In this document: positions 17,124 to 24,764 of the stretch, in pieces
Numbering within the stretch: the stretch's first letter is position 1
Layout of the letters: each line of letters begins with the position of its first letter
DNA from: Pseudonocardiaceae bacterium YIM PH 21723
Lineage (GTDB): Bacteria > Actinomycetota > Actinomycetes > Mycobacteriales > Pseudonocardiaceae
Assembly: GCA_003600225.1 (NCBI GenBank)
Contig: QZFT01000063.1
Span: 1 to 45,625 of the forward strand
Direction: 5' to 3'
Length of the DNA stretch: 45,625 bases
The notes under the pieces: model-generated
Database searches by the model: none
What the model was told of the DNA's origin: nothing
Seen by the model: the letters and a program-made list of their open reading frames with translations, nothing else
Made by a program: the position numbers and the translations under genes

Positions 17124-18353
17124 ATGACCCCTGCACGCACCAAGCTCGTCAAGGCAGGCCTGGCCCTGAGCCTGGCCGGCACCCTGCTCCTGCCCACCTC
17201 CGCCCTCGCGGCGGACACCACCACCGACCCGGTCAAGGCCGCAGCGGGCTACCTCGCCGCGCAGCTCAAAGACGGCGAGCGGATGGTCACCGTCTTCGAC
17301 GGCGTCGAGTACCCGGACTACGGCCTCACCACGGACGTCGTGCTGGCTCTGGACGCGGCCAAGGTCGGGCAGACCGCCGCCGCGAAGGCCACCGCCTTCC
17401 TGAGCAAGCCGGAGAACGTCACCGAATACGTCGGCGACGGCAAGACCAGCTCCTACGCCGGAGCGCACGCCAAGCTCGCGCTGACCCTGCAGGCCCAGGG
17501 CAAGAACCCCGCCAGTGTCGGCAACCGGGATCTGCTGACCGAGCTGATCGCCCGGCGCAACGACAAGGGCCGGTTCGTCGACCTGGGCGAGGACTACAGC
17601 AACACCTTCACCCAGTCCTTCGGCGTGATGGCCCTCCACCGGGCGGGCAAGTCCGGCAACGAGGTCGTCTTCCTGGCCGGCAACCAGTGCAAGGACGGCG
17701 GCTTCCCGCTGAAGCTGGAGAGCGGCGACGGGTGCGAGTCCCATGTGGACTCCACCGGACTGGCCGTGCAGGCACTGCTGACCGCGGGCAAGAAAGACGT
17801 CGCCGGCAAGGCGCTGAACTGGCTGGTGAGCCAGCAGAACGCCAATGGCGGCTTCACCGGTGGCCCCGCCGCCCCCGCGATCAACACCAACAGCACCGGC
17901 CTGGCGCTCGGCGCGCTGCGGGCCGGTGGCCGGAACGCCCAGGCCGACAAGGCCGCCGCGCTGCTGACCTCCTGGCAGCAGGGCTGCTCCGCACCCGCCG
18001 GCCAGCGTGGCGGCATCGCCTACAGCGCCGCGGGATTCGATACCGCCAACGCGGCTCGGGCCACCGCGCAGGGCGTACCCGGCCTGGCCGGCGTGAACCT
18101 GGCGACCGTCAGCAAGGACGGCGCGAGCGCCGGTACTCCCGCGCTGGACTGTGCCGCGACCCCGCCCAGTTCCGCACCGGAGACCCCCGTGGCTCCGAAG
18201 CCGGAGACGATCGCCGCACCGCCGGCCAAGCCGTCCGTTCCGCTGGCCGACACCGGTGTGCACGTGGGTTACCTGGCGATGCTGGGCGGCCTGCTGCTGG
18301 TCGGTGGCGCCGGCGCGTTCTGGCTGGCCCGTAAGCCGGGCTCCAGCTCGTGA
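17124..18353 (+). CDS. Wall-anchored prenyltransferase-repeat (alpha/alpha-barrel) protein 1, putative cobalamin capture
   Basis: 409-aa surface protein. Signal peptide at residues 1-~32 (cleavage near SALA-A). The body (about 35-330) has terpene-cyclase/squalene-oxidase-type repeats such as SQQNANGGFTGG, DGGFPLKL and GQRGGIAYSAAGF. A Pro-rich stalk (PETPVAPKPETIAAPPAKP) leads to LADTG, a hydrophobic helix and a positively charged tail: the LAxTG signal of class E sortases. The alpha/alpha-barrel is the fold of the cobalamin-binding domain of intrinsic factor and transcobalamin. The downstream riboswitch and ECF genes make B12 capture the likely role. GGAAGG six bases before ATG 17124 fixes the start. 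No riboswitch precedes this copy. Confidence 0.85.
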   Translation: MTPARTKLVKAGLALSLAGTLLLPTSALAADTTTDPVKAAAGYLAAQLKDGERMVTVFDGVEYPDYGLTTDVVLALDAAKVGQTAAAKATAFLSKPENVTEYVGDGKTSSYAGAHAKLALTLQAQGKNPASVGNRDLLTELIARRNDKGRFVDLGEDYSNTFTQSFGVMALHRAGKSGNEVVFLAGNQCKDGGFPLKLESGDGCESHVDSTGLAVQALLTAGKKDVAGKALNWLVSQQNANGGFTGGPAAPAINTNSTGLALGALRAGGRNAQADKAAALLTSWQQGCSAPAGQRGGIAYSAAGFDTANAARATAQGVPGLAGVNLATVSKDGASAGTPALDCAATPPSSAPETPVAPKPETIAAPPAKPSVPLADTGVHVGYLAMLGGLLLVGGAGAFWLARKPGSSS

Positions 18354-18547
18354 CTGCCGTCGATCCCGACCCGGACAGCATCGAGGTCACCAGCCCGCTG
18401 AGGTTCACCCTGGTCGACGCTCCGGCTCCGGTGGACCAGAGCGGCACCATGGACAGCTTCTACTGGGGGCTGGGCGCGGCGGTCGTCGTGGGACTGGTGC
18501 TGGCCGGTTTCTGGCTCGCCCGGCGGCGTCGGTCGCACCCGGAGTGA
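18350..18547 (+). CDS. Small single-pass membrane protein
   Basis: 65-aa protein whose GTG overlaps the stop of the first barrel gene (GTGA). A hydrophilic 30-residue outer part is followed by a membrane helix (FYWGLGAAVVVGLVLAGFW) and a basic end (LARRRRSHPE). There is no cleavable signal and no sortase motif. It may assist anchoring or be the remnant of a larger surface protein, since the other membrane anchors in this locus end in the same way. Confidence 0.7.
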   Translation: MTAVDPDPDSIEVTSPLRFTLVDAPAPVDQSGTMDSFYWGLGAAVVVGLVLAGFWLARRRRSHPE

Positions 18548-18610
18548 AAACGCTTGCTCCGAACGGGTGGGCCGTAATAGTCCTGCCACCAGCCTGTGTT
18601 TGCACCGAGT

Positions 18611-18639
18611 TTGACTCGATCTAGGTCGTGCCGCAGCAT
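18611..18639 (+). promoter_or_regulatory. Candidate promoter for the riboswitch-controlled operon
   Basis: TTGACT (18611-18616) and CAGCAT (18634-18639) are 17 bases apart and would start transcription near 18646, just before the riboswitch. Confidence 0.4.
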
Positions 18640-18656
18640 CGAAGTACACGTAGAAC

Positions 18657-18755
18657 ACGTGCCTGCCCGGGGGAAGTCCGGTCGAATTCCGGCGCTGACC
18701 CGCAACGGTAGATCGCTTCGGCGATGAGCCCGAATACCCGGGCAGGCATGCACAC
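18657..18755 (+). ncRNA. Cobalamin riboswitch
   Basis: The leader contains the conserved cobalamin aptamer elements in order: GGGGGAAGTCCGGT with AATTCCGG (18670-18692), GCTGACCCGCAACGGTA (18694-18710), a variable hairpin GATCGCTTCGGCGAT, and AGCCCGAATACC (18727-18738). The outer stem GCCTGCCCGG (18661-18670) pairs with CCGGGCAGGC (18738-18747). It ends about 45 bases before the ATG at 18793. Such elements shut off B12 transport or synthesis genes when cobalamin is plentiful. No downstream terminator stem is obvious, so control of translation or an unseen terminator is possible. Confidence 0.92.
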
Positions 18756-18792
18756 ACCGTCACCGTCGAGGACTGCGGAAAGGCGCTGTTCG

Positions 18793-20100
18793 ATGACTCC
18801 TGCGCTCCTGAGAGCGGGCGCGGCCCTGGGGCTGGCCGTCGCCATGATCACTTCCGCTCCCACCGCCTTCGCGGAGACCACCACCGACCCCGGCAAAGCC
18901 GCGGCGGGCTGGCTGACCACCCAGCTGGTGGACGGCGAGAAGATGGTCAACAAGATCCCCGGCGTCGGCGACTTCGACGACCAGGGCCTCACCGCCGACG
19001 CGATCCTGGCCTTTGACGCGGTCAAGGTCGCGCAGGACAGCGCGGTGAAGGCCACCTCCTGGCTGACCAAGCCGGACATCCTGACCGGATACATCGGGGA
19101 CGGCACCACCGAGTCCTACTCCGGCGCGCACGCCAAGCTGGTGCTGACCCTGCAGGCGCAGGGCCTGAACCCGCACGCCGTCGGCGGCCGTGATGTCGTC
19201 GCCGAGCTGAAGGCGCTGCGCCAGGCCAACGGCCGGTTCCTCGACAAGAGCGACTTCGGCGACTCCAGCAACAACTTCGGCCAGTCCCTGGCAGTGATCG
19301 CCCTGCACCGCGCCGGTGAGGCCCCGGGGTCCGAAGTGGACTTCCTGGCCGGAACCCAGTGCCCGGACGGTGGCTTCCCCACCTTCCTCGGCGCGCCCAC
19401 CTGTACGTCCGATGTGGACGTCACCGCGGTCGCCACCCAGGCCCTGCTGAGCGTGAACCGTGCCGAGCCGGCCGGTAAGGCGCTGACCTGGCTGGCGGGC
19501 AAGCAGGCCGCCAACGGCGGTTACGGCGGTGGACAGGGCGCGGAGGACCTCAACTCCAACAGCACAGGTCTCGCCGCGTCGACGCTGCGTGCCGGTGGCA
19601 ACGGCGCTGCGGCGGACAAGGCCGTGGGCTTCCTGAAGACCCTGCAGGTCGGCTGCTCCGGTCCCGCCGACCAGCGCGGTGGAATCGCCTACAAGGCAAC
19701 CGGATTCGATCCTGGTAACGCGCCGCGGGCCACCTCCCAGGCGATTCTGGGTCTGGCGGGCGTCACCTACACCAACGTCGGCAAGGACGGTGCGGCCACC
19801 GCGGTGCCCACGCTGGACTGCACGCCGACCCCCACGACCACGCCCAGTGGTCCGACGACCACGACCACCACTCCGGCTCCGACCACCGAGCCCGGCACCA
19901 CCACTGCCACCACGACTCCCGGCGCGGCTGTTCCCACCACCACACCCGCCGCGACCACTCCGACAGGGTCCTCTTCCCCGCTGGCCTTCACCGGAGCGAA
20001 CGTGCTCTGGATCGTGGCGATCGCGGTGATCCTGCTGGCCGGTGGCCTCGGCGCGCTGTTCCTCGCTCGCAAGCGTAAGAACGCAGGAGGTACGCAGTGA
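18793..20100 (+). CDS. Wall-anchored prenyltransferase-repeat (alpha/alpha-barrel) protein 2, putative cobalamin capture
   Basis: 435-aa paralogue of the protein at 17124-18353, first gene behind the cobalamin riboswitch. Signal peptide at 1-~25 (cleavage near TAFA-E). Repeats of the same type run to about residue 340 (GKQAANGGYGGG, PDGGFPTFLG, DQRGGIAYKATGF). A Thr/Pro-rich stalk follows, then LAFTG, a membrane helix and a KRKNAGG tail, again an LAxTG sortase signal. B12 capture at the cell wall is inferred from fold, riboswitch and ECF genes. GGAAAGG precedes ATG 18793 by nine bases; the upstream in-frame ATG at 18724 lies inside the riboswitch and is rejected. Confidence 0.88.
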   Translation: MTPALLRAGAALGLAVAMITSAPTAFAETTTDPGKAAAGWLTTQLVDGEKMVNKIPGVGDFDDQGLTADAILAFDAVKVAQDSAVKATSWLTKPDILTGYIGDGTTESYSGAHAKLVLTLQAQGLNPHAVGGRDVVAELKALRQANGRFLDKSDFGDSSNNFGQSLAVIALHRAGEAPGSEVDFLAGTQCPDGGFPTFLGAPTCTSDVDVTAVATQALLSVNRAEPAGKALTWLAGKQAANGGYGGGQGAEDLNSNSTGLAASTLRAGGNGAAADKAVGFLKTLQVGCSGPADQRGGIAYKATGFDPGNAPRATSQAILGLAGVTYTNVGKDGAATAVPTLDCTPTPTTTPSGPTTTTTTPAPTTEPGTTTATTTPGAAVPTTTPAATTPTGSSSPLAFTGANVLWIVAIAVILLAGGLGALFLARKRKNAGGTQ

Positions 20101-20534
20101 TCCGTCGATTCGTATCCGCTCTCTCCGCATTGGTCCTGGCCGCCGGTTTAACGGTGGCCGTCGCATCGCCCGCTTCCGCAGCGGCGTGCTCCCCCGCCGG
20201 TTCCGGCGTCACGGTGATCGTGGACTTCACCGGAACCGGTGGCAGCCCGTCCACCCAGTGTGCGTCCGGTGACCCGGCCAGCGGCCTGGCCGCACTGACC
20301 GGGGCCGGCTTCACCTACGGCTTCCCGCCGAGTTTCCCCGGCTTCGTCTGCAAGATCAATAATCAGCCGACCTGCACCAACCCGAACGGTTCCGCCTACT
20401 GGTCGTACTGGCACGGCACCCCGGGTGGCAGCTGGACCTACAGCAGCTCCGGCGCAGGCAGCTACAACCCCGCTCCCGGTTCGGTCGAGGGCTGGTCCTT
20501 CGGCGCCGGGACCGCACCGACGGTAGGCCCGTGA
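20097..20534 (+). CDS. Secreted DUF4430/transcobalamin beta-domain-like protein
   Basis: 145-aa secreted protein: signal peptide 1-~29 (ASPASAAA), then one small domain and no anchor. The block GLAALTGAGFTYG, FVCKINNQP, AYWSYWHGTPGGSWTYS and GSVEGWSF resembles DUF4430, the beta domain that closes over cobalamin in intrinsic factor/transcobalamin; this is motif-level similarity seen by eye. Four Cys residues could form two disulfides. GTG overlaps the stop of the barrel gene by 4 bp. It may act as a free lid or carrier for the barrel proteins. Confidence 0.78.
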   Translation: MIRRFVSALSALVLAAGLTVAVASPASAAACSPAGSGVTVIVDFTGTGGSPSTQCASGDPASGLAALTGAGFTYGFPPSFPGFVCKINNQPTCTNPNGSAYWSYWHGTPGGSWTYSSSGAGSYNPAPGSVEGWSFGAGTAPTVGP

Positions 20535-21328
20535 TCAAGTTCTTTCGCCTGGTGACGGTGCTGGTGGCCCTCGTGGTCACCGGCACCTTCGCCGTTCCCG
20601 TCCCCCCTGCTCAGGCGGGTGCCTGCACCACCGCCGACGGCGTGACCGTCGTGGTGGACTTCCAGGGCTCCCGCACCGTCGCGTGTGCCCCCGGCAGCCC
20701 GGGCAGCGGCCTTGCCGCGTTGCAGGGCGCCGGGTTCAGCTACGTGTTCCCCAGCAAGCAGCCCGGATTCGTCTGCCGGATCAACGGAAACCCGGCCTCG
20801 GACCCGTGCGTGAACACGCCACCGGCCACCGCGTACTGGTCCTACTGGCACGCCCAGCCCGGCGGTTCCTGGGTGTACAGCGATCTCGGTGCCGGCAACT
20901 ACCGGCCGCCGGCGGGCAGCGTCGAGGGCTGGTCCTTCGGCTCCGGCTCGCAGCCGGGCATCGCGCCCCCGGCCAGGCCCGCGCTGCCGCAGCAGCCGGG
21001 TCCGGCGCCCGGTCAGCCCGCCCCGGGACAGCCCGCGCCGAACCAGCCCGCTCCTGGGCAGCCGGCGCCGGAGCAGCCAGGACAGCCTGGGCAGACCACC
21101 ACCACGGCGCCGAGCTCGACCTCGGCGAGCAGTTCGGCACCCGCTTCGTCAGAATCGTCGAGTGCCGCCACCACCGACAACTCGCCCAGCACCTCGGCCG
21201 GTACCCAGCCTGCTGCTCAGCAGTCGGGTTCCAGCTGGTGGGGCGTCGTACTGGGCATCCTGGTGATCGTTGTCCTGGCCGGGGCCGCCTTCGTGATCGT
21301 CCGCAAGCGTCGTAAGGCGGAAGAGTGA
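20531..21328 (+). CDS. Membrane-anchored DUF4430/transcobalamin beta-domain-like protein
   Basis: 265-aa paralogue of the preceding protein. After a signal peptide (1-~30) the domain repeats the same landmarks (GLAALQGAGFSYV, FVCRINGNP, AYWSYWHAQPGGSWVYS, GSVEGWSF). A long Pro/Gln then Ser/Thr-rich stalk (about 140-230) leads to a C-terminal helix (WWGVVLGILVIVVLAGAAFVIV) and KRRKAEE. There is no LAxTG motif, so it is membrane-anchored and could hand substrate from the wall to the ECF transporter. GTG overlaps the previous stop (GTGA), and its own stop overlaps the EcfT start. Confidence 0.8.
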   Translation: MIKFFRLVTVLVALVVTGTFAVPVPPAQAGACTTADGVTVVVDFQGSRTVACAPGSPGSGLAALQGAGFSYVFPSKQPGFVCRINGNPASDPCVNTPPATAYWSYWHAQPGGSWVYSDLGAGNYRPPAGSVEGWSFGSGSQPGIAPPARPALPQQPGPAPGQPAPGQPAPNQPAPGQPAPEQPGQPGQTTTTAPSSTSASSSAPASSESSSAATTDNSPSTSAGTQPAAQQSGSSWWGVVLGILVIVVLAGAAFVIVRKRRKAEE

Positions 21329-22371
21329 CCTTGCACCCCGGTGCCTGGTGGCTGTGGGGGCTGTTGCTCGCCGTCGCCGCCAGTCGTACGACCAATCCAC
21401 TGCTGCTCGGCCTGGTGATCGCGGTCGCCGGGCTGGTGGCGGTGGCCTGCCGCACCGAAGCGCCGTGGGCCGATGCCTATGGCGTGTTCCTCAAGCTCGG
21501 CCTGCTGATCATCGCGCTGCGGGTGGTGTTCCACGTGCTGCTCGGCGGGATCACCGGCGAGACCGTGTTGTTCACCCTGCCGGAGATCCCGTTGCCCTCC
21601 TGGGCGAAGGGCATCCGGCTGGGCGGACCGGTCAGCGCCGAGGGCCTGCTGTTCGCGCTGTACCAAGGTTTGCAGCTGGCCACGCTGCTCGGCTGCATCG
21701 GCGCGGTGAACGCGCTGGCCAACCCCAAGCGGGCGCTGCGCAGCATGCCCGCGGCGTTGTACGAGGTCAGCGTGGCCGTCGTGGTCGCGCTGACCACCGC
21801 TCCGCAGCTGGTGGCCAGCGCCAAGGCCGTGCGCAAGGCGCGGCGGTTGCGGGGCGACGGCGCTCGCGGCTGGCGTGCGTTGCGCACCCTGCTGGTCCCG
21901 GTGCTGGAGGACGCCCTCGATCGCTCGCTCGCCCTGGCCGCGGCGATGGATTCCCGGGGTTACGGCCGCACCGCCTCCGTTCCGGCCGGCACCCGCCGGC
22001 TGACGTCGGCGCTGGTGCTGGCCGGGTTGATCGGACTGTGCGTCGGTATTTACGGGCTCCTGGATGGACAGGCCTCGCCGTACGTCACGTTCGGCCTGCT
22101 GCTGGCCGGCGCCGGACTGGCCATCGCCGGGCTGCGACTGGGCGCCAAGCGGGTGCCGCGCACCCGGTACCGGCCGGATCCGTGGCGCTGGCAGGAGTCC
22201 GTGGTGGCCGGCAGCGGCGCGATCGCCGCGGCGGCCACGGTATTCGTCTCGGCCTCCGGAGGCAGCGGACTGGTGATGTCCGTGGTGCCGATCGAAGTTC
22301 CCACGCTGCCGCTGATTCCCGCACTCGGCGTGCTGGTCGCGCTGGCCCCCATCGCGGTGAGGACCCGATGA
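21325..22371 (+). CDS. ecfT: ECF transporter transmembrane (T) component
   Basis: 348-aa membrane protein of the EcfT/CbiQ family. It has about seven to eight hydrophobic helices and, in the cytosolic coupling region, two Ala-Arg-type motifs, KARRLRG and AMDSRGYG, which in the family dock onto the ATPase subunits. It is longer than a typical EcfT of about 260 residues because two to three extra helices follow the coupling domain. GTG overlaps the upstream stop, and its TGA overlaps the ATG of the ATPase gene. With the following genes it forms a complete ECF importer, likely for cobalamin given the riboswitch. Confidence 0.9.
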   Translation: MTLHPGAWWLWGLLLAVAASRTTNPLLLGLVIAVAGLVAVACRTEAPWADAYGVFLKLGLLIIALRVVFHVLLGGITGETVLFTLPEIPLPSWAKGIRLGGPVSAEGLLFALYQGLQLATLLGCIGAVNALANPKRALRSMPAALYEVSVAVVVALTTAPQLVASAKAVRKARRLRGDGARGWRALRTLLVPVLEDALDRSLALAAAMDSRGYGRTASVPAGTRRLTSALVLAGLIGLCVGIYGLLDGQASPYVTFGLLLAGAGLAIAGLRLGAKRVPRTRYRPDPWRWQESVVAGSGAIAAAATVFVSASGGSGLVMSVVPIEVPTLPLIPALGVLVALAPIAVRTR

Positions 22372-23981
22372 TCACGTTCGACAATGTCTCCATCACCTAC
22401 GCCGGGGCGTCAGAGCCCACGGTGTCCAATTTGGACTTCACCGTCCCCGAGGGTGAATTGTGCCTGGTGGTGGGCAGAACCGGCGCCGGTAAGTCCACTG
22501 TGCTGCGTGCGGTGAACGGGCTCGTCCCGCACTTCACCGGTGGCACCCTCACCGGCCGGGTGCTGGTGGACGGCCGGGACACCGCCCAGTTCCCGCCGCG
22601 GGAGCTCGCCGACGTGGTCGGCATGGTCGGCCAGGACCCGCTAGCCGGGTTCGTGGCGGACAACGTCGAAGAGGAACTCGCCTACTCGATGGAATCCATC
22701 GGGCTGCCGAATGCGGTGATGCGCAAGCGCGTCGAGGAGACCCTGGACCTCCTGGGCCTCGCCGAACTGCGGGACCGTCCACTCGCGACACTCTCCGGCG
22801 GTCAGCAGCAGCGGGTCGCCATCGGCGCCGCGCTCACCGCGCATCCGCGGGTGCTGGTGCTCGACGAGCCGACGTCCGCCCTGGACCCCGGCGCCGCCGA
22901 AGAGGTACTGGCGGCCCTGCAACGGCTGGTGCACGACCTCGGTATGACGGTGCTGATCGCCGAGCACCGGCTGGAACGCGTCGTCCAGTACGCCGACCGC
23001 GTGCTGTGGCTGCCCGGCGGCGGCGAGCCCGCCATCGTCGGCGAACCCGGACCGGTGCTGGCCGGCTCGCCCGTCGCCCCGCCCGTGGTCCGGCTGGCCA
23101 CCGTCGCCGGCTGGGACACGGTCCCGGTGTCCATCCGGGACGCCCGCCGGGTGAGCGCAGTAAGGGGCACCCACACCGCGCTCAACGCAGTAAGGGGCAC
23201 CCTCACTGCGTCCAACGCAGCAAGGGGCACCCTTACTTCGTTGCTGGACGCCTCCGGAGTCGAGGTCAAGTACGGCAAGACGCGCGCGGTGCGGGGCGTG
23301 GACCTGCGCATCGGGGACGGTGAGCGGGTCGCGTTGATGGGCCGCAACGGTTCCGGCAAGTCCAGCCTGCTGTGGGCGGTGCAGGGCAGCGGCCCACGCA
23401 GCGGCGGCACGGTCGACGTCCGCGGCCAGGACCCGAAGACGATGAAGCCCGCCCAGCGACGGGAACTGGTCGGCCTGGTGCCGCAGACCCCCGGCGACCT
23501 GCTGTACCTGGAGACGGTCGCCGCGGAATGCGCGCAGGCGGACCGGGAGTCCGGCATGCCGTCGGGCAGCTGCCGGAAGATCCTGGACGACCTGGTGCCC
23601 GGCATCGACCCGCAGGAGCACCCGAAGGACCTGTCCGAGGGGCAGCGGCTGGGCCTGGTGCTGGCCATCACGCTCACCGCCGTGCCCCCGGTGCTGCTGC
23701 TGGACGAGCCCACCCGGGGCCTGGATTACCCGGGCAAGGCCCGGCTGGCCGCCACGCTGAAGGACCTGGACGCGGCCGTCGTGCTGTCCACCCACGACGT
23801 GGAGTTCGTCGCCGAGTTCGCCGACCGGGTGATCGTGATGGCCGAGGGTGAGGTCGTCGCCGACGGGCCCGCCGCGGAGGTGATCACCAGTTCGCCGGTG
23901 TTCGCGCCGCAGATGGCCAAGGTGTTCGCGCCGTTGCCGGTGCTCACCGTCGACCAGGTGGCGGGAGCGCTGTCCGCATGA
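22368..23981 (+). CDS. ECF transporter ATPase with two fused ABC domains
   Basis: 537-aa fusion of both A components. Domain 1: Walker A GRTGAGKST (about 36-44), signature LSGGQQQRVAIG, Walker B VLVLDEPTSALD. Domain 2: Walker A GRNGSGKSS (about 325-333), a less canonical signature LSEGQRLGLVLA, Walker B LLLDEPTRGLD, switch His in STHD. The linker between them (about 265-295) is encoded by three 30-bp tandem repeats. ATG 22368 overlaps the EcfT stop (ATGA). It powers uptake together with EcfT and the S component. Confidence 0.95.
   Translation: MITFDNVSITYAGASEPTVSNLDFTVPEGELCLVVGRTGAGKSTVLRAVNGLVPHFTGGTLTGRVLVDGRDTAQFPPRELADVVGMVGQDPLAGFVADNVEEELAYSMESIGLPNAVMRKRVEETLDLLGLAELRDRPLATLSGGQQQRVAIGAALTAHPRVLVLDEPTSALDPGAAEEVLAALQRLVHDLGMTVLIAEHRLERVVQYADRVLWLPGGGEPAIVGEPGPVLAGSPVAPPVVRLATVAGWDTVPVSIRDARRVSAVRGTHTALNAVRGTLTASNAARGTLTSLLDASGVEVKYGKTRAVRGVDLRIGDGERVALMGRNGSGKSSLLWAVQGSGPRSGGTVDVRGQDPKTMKPAQRRELVGLVPQTPGDLLYLETVAAECAQADRESGMPSGSCRKILDDLVPGIDPQEHPKDLSEGQRLGLVLAITLTAVPPVLLLDEPTRGLDYPGKARLAATLKDLDAAVVLSTHDVEFVAEFADRVIVMAEGEVVADGPAAEVITSSPVFAPQMAKVFAPLPVLTVDQVAGALSA
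23161..23250 (+). repeat. Three 30-bp tandem repeats in the ATPase linker
   Basis: The units 23161-23190, 23191-23220 and 23221-23250 all begin (T/C)AAGGGGCACCC; the third is diverged at its end. They keep the frame and encode VRGT-HTALNA, VRGT-LTASNA and ARGT-LTSLLD. GCAGTAAGGG (23187-23196) and CCCTCACTGC (23200-23209) also form an inverted repeat with one mismatch. Confidence 0.85.
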
Positions 23982-24742
23982 TCTCCGTCCGTCCCAAAAC
24001 GACAGTGCTGTTGATCCTCTGTGGACTGATCGGCATCGCCGCCTTCGGCTGGCCACTGCTGGTCACCCCGGACTCCAAGATCGCCCATGGCGGCGACGCC
24101 CCGTGGACGTTCGCCCTGTTGCTGCCGCTGGTGCTGGCCGTCGTGCTGGCCGAGCTGTCCGAGGGCGGCATGGACTCCAAGGCCGTGGCGATGCTCGGTG
24201 TGCTATCCGCGATCGGCGCCGCCGTGCGTCCGCTCGGCGCGGGCACGGCGGGCATCGAGACGGTGTTCTTCCTGATGGTGCTCGGCGGCCGGGTCTTCGG
24301 TCCCGGCTTCGGCTTCGTGCTGGGTAACACCACGCTGTTCGCCTCGGCCCTGCTGACCGGCGGCGTCGGCCCATGGCTGCCGTACCAGATGCTCGGTGCC
24401 GCCTGGGTGGCGTTGGGCGCCGGGCTCCTGCCCGACCTCAAGGGCCGGGCCGAGCTGGTCATGCTCGCGCTGTACGGGGTGGTCTCCAGCCTGATGTACG
24501 GCTTCCTGCTGAACCTGTCGTTCTGGCCGTACGCGGTGGGCACCGGCACGACTGTGTCCTTCGTGCCCGGCGATCCGGTCTGGGACAACCTGATCCGGCT
24601 GGCCGCCTTCAGCCTGGCCACCTCGCTGGGCTGGGATCTGGGCCGGGCGATCACCACGGCAGTACTGGTGCTGCTCACCGGGCCGGTGTTCCTGCGCGCG
24701 CTCAGACGGGCGGCACGAAAGGCTGCATTCATTTCGCCTTAG
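23978..24742 (+). CDS. ECF transporter substrate-binding (S) component, probable cobalamin specificity
   Basis: 254-aa membrane protein with about six hydrophobic helices (WTFALLLPLVLAVVLAELS, GFVLGNTTLFASALLTGGV, MLALYGVVSSLMYGFLL, and others), as in ECF S components. The segment GGRVFGPGFGFVLG is typical of the substrate-facing helices. Final gene of the riboswitch operon; ATG overlaps the ATPase stop (ATGA). The cobalamin specificity is inferred from the riboswitch, not from the S-component sequence itself. Confidence 0.88.
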   Translation: MISVRPKTTVLLILCGLIGIAAFGWPLLVTPDSKIAHGGDAPWTFALLLPLVLAVVLAELSEGGMDSKAVAMLGVLSAIGAAVRPLGAGTAGIETVFFLMVLGGRVFGPGFGFVLGNTTLFASALLTGGVGPWLPYQMLGAAWVALGAGLLPDLKGRAELVMLALYGVVSSLMYGFLLNLSFWPYAVGTGTTVSFVPGDPVWDNLIRLAAFSLATSLGWDLGRAITTAVLVLLTGPVFLRALRRAARKAAFISP

Positions 24743-24750
24743 ATTCGCGA

Positions 24751-24764
24751 TATGTTCAGTAGTT
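24751..24764 (+). promoter_or_regulatory. Candidate -10 box for leaderless transcription of the first STAND gene
   Basis: TATGTT (24751-24756) lies eight bases before the ATG at 24765, so a transcript would begin at or next to the start codon. There is no Shine-Dalgarno sequence in the 22-bp gap. Confidence 0.45.

Noticed and set aside
21348-23981. Apparent 877-codon fusion reaching from the EcfT region into the ATPase
   Set aside because: Its first third is an out-of-frame reading of ecfT; the true ATPase starts at ATG 22368 overlapping the ecfT stop.
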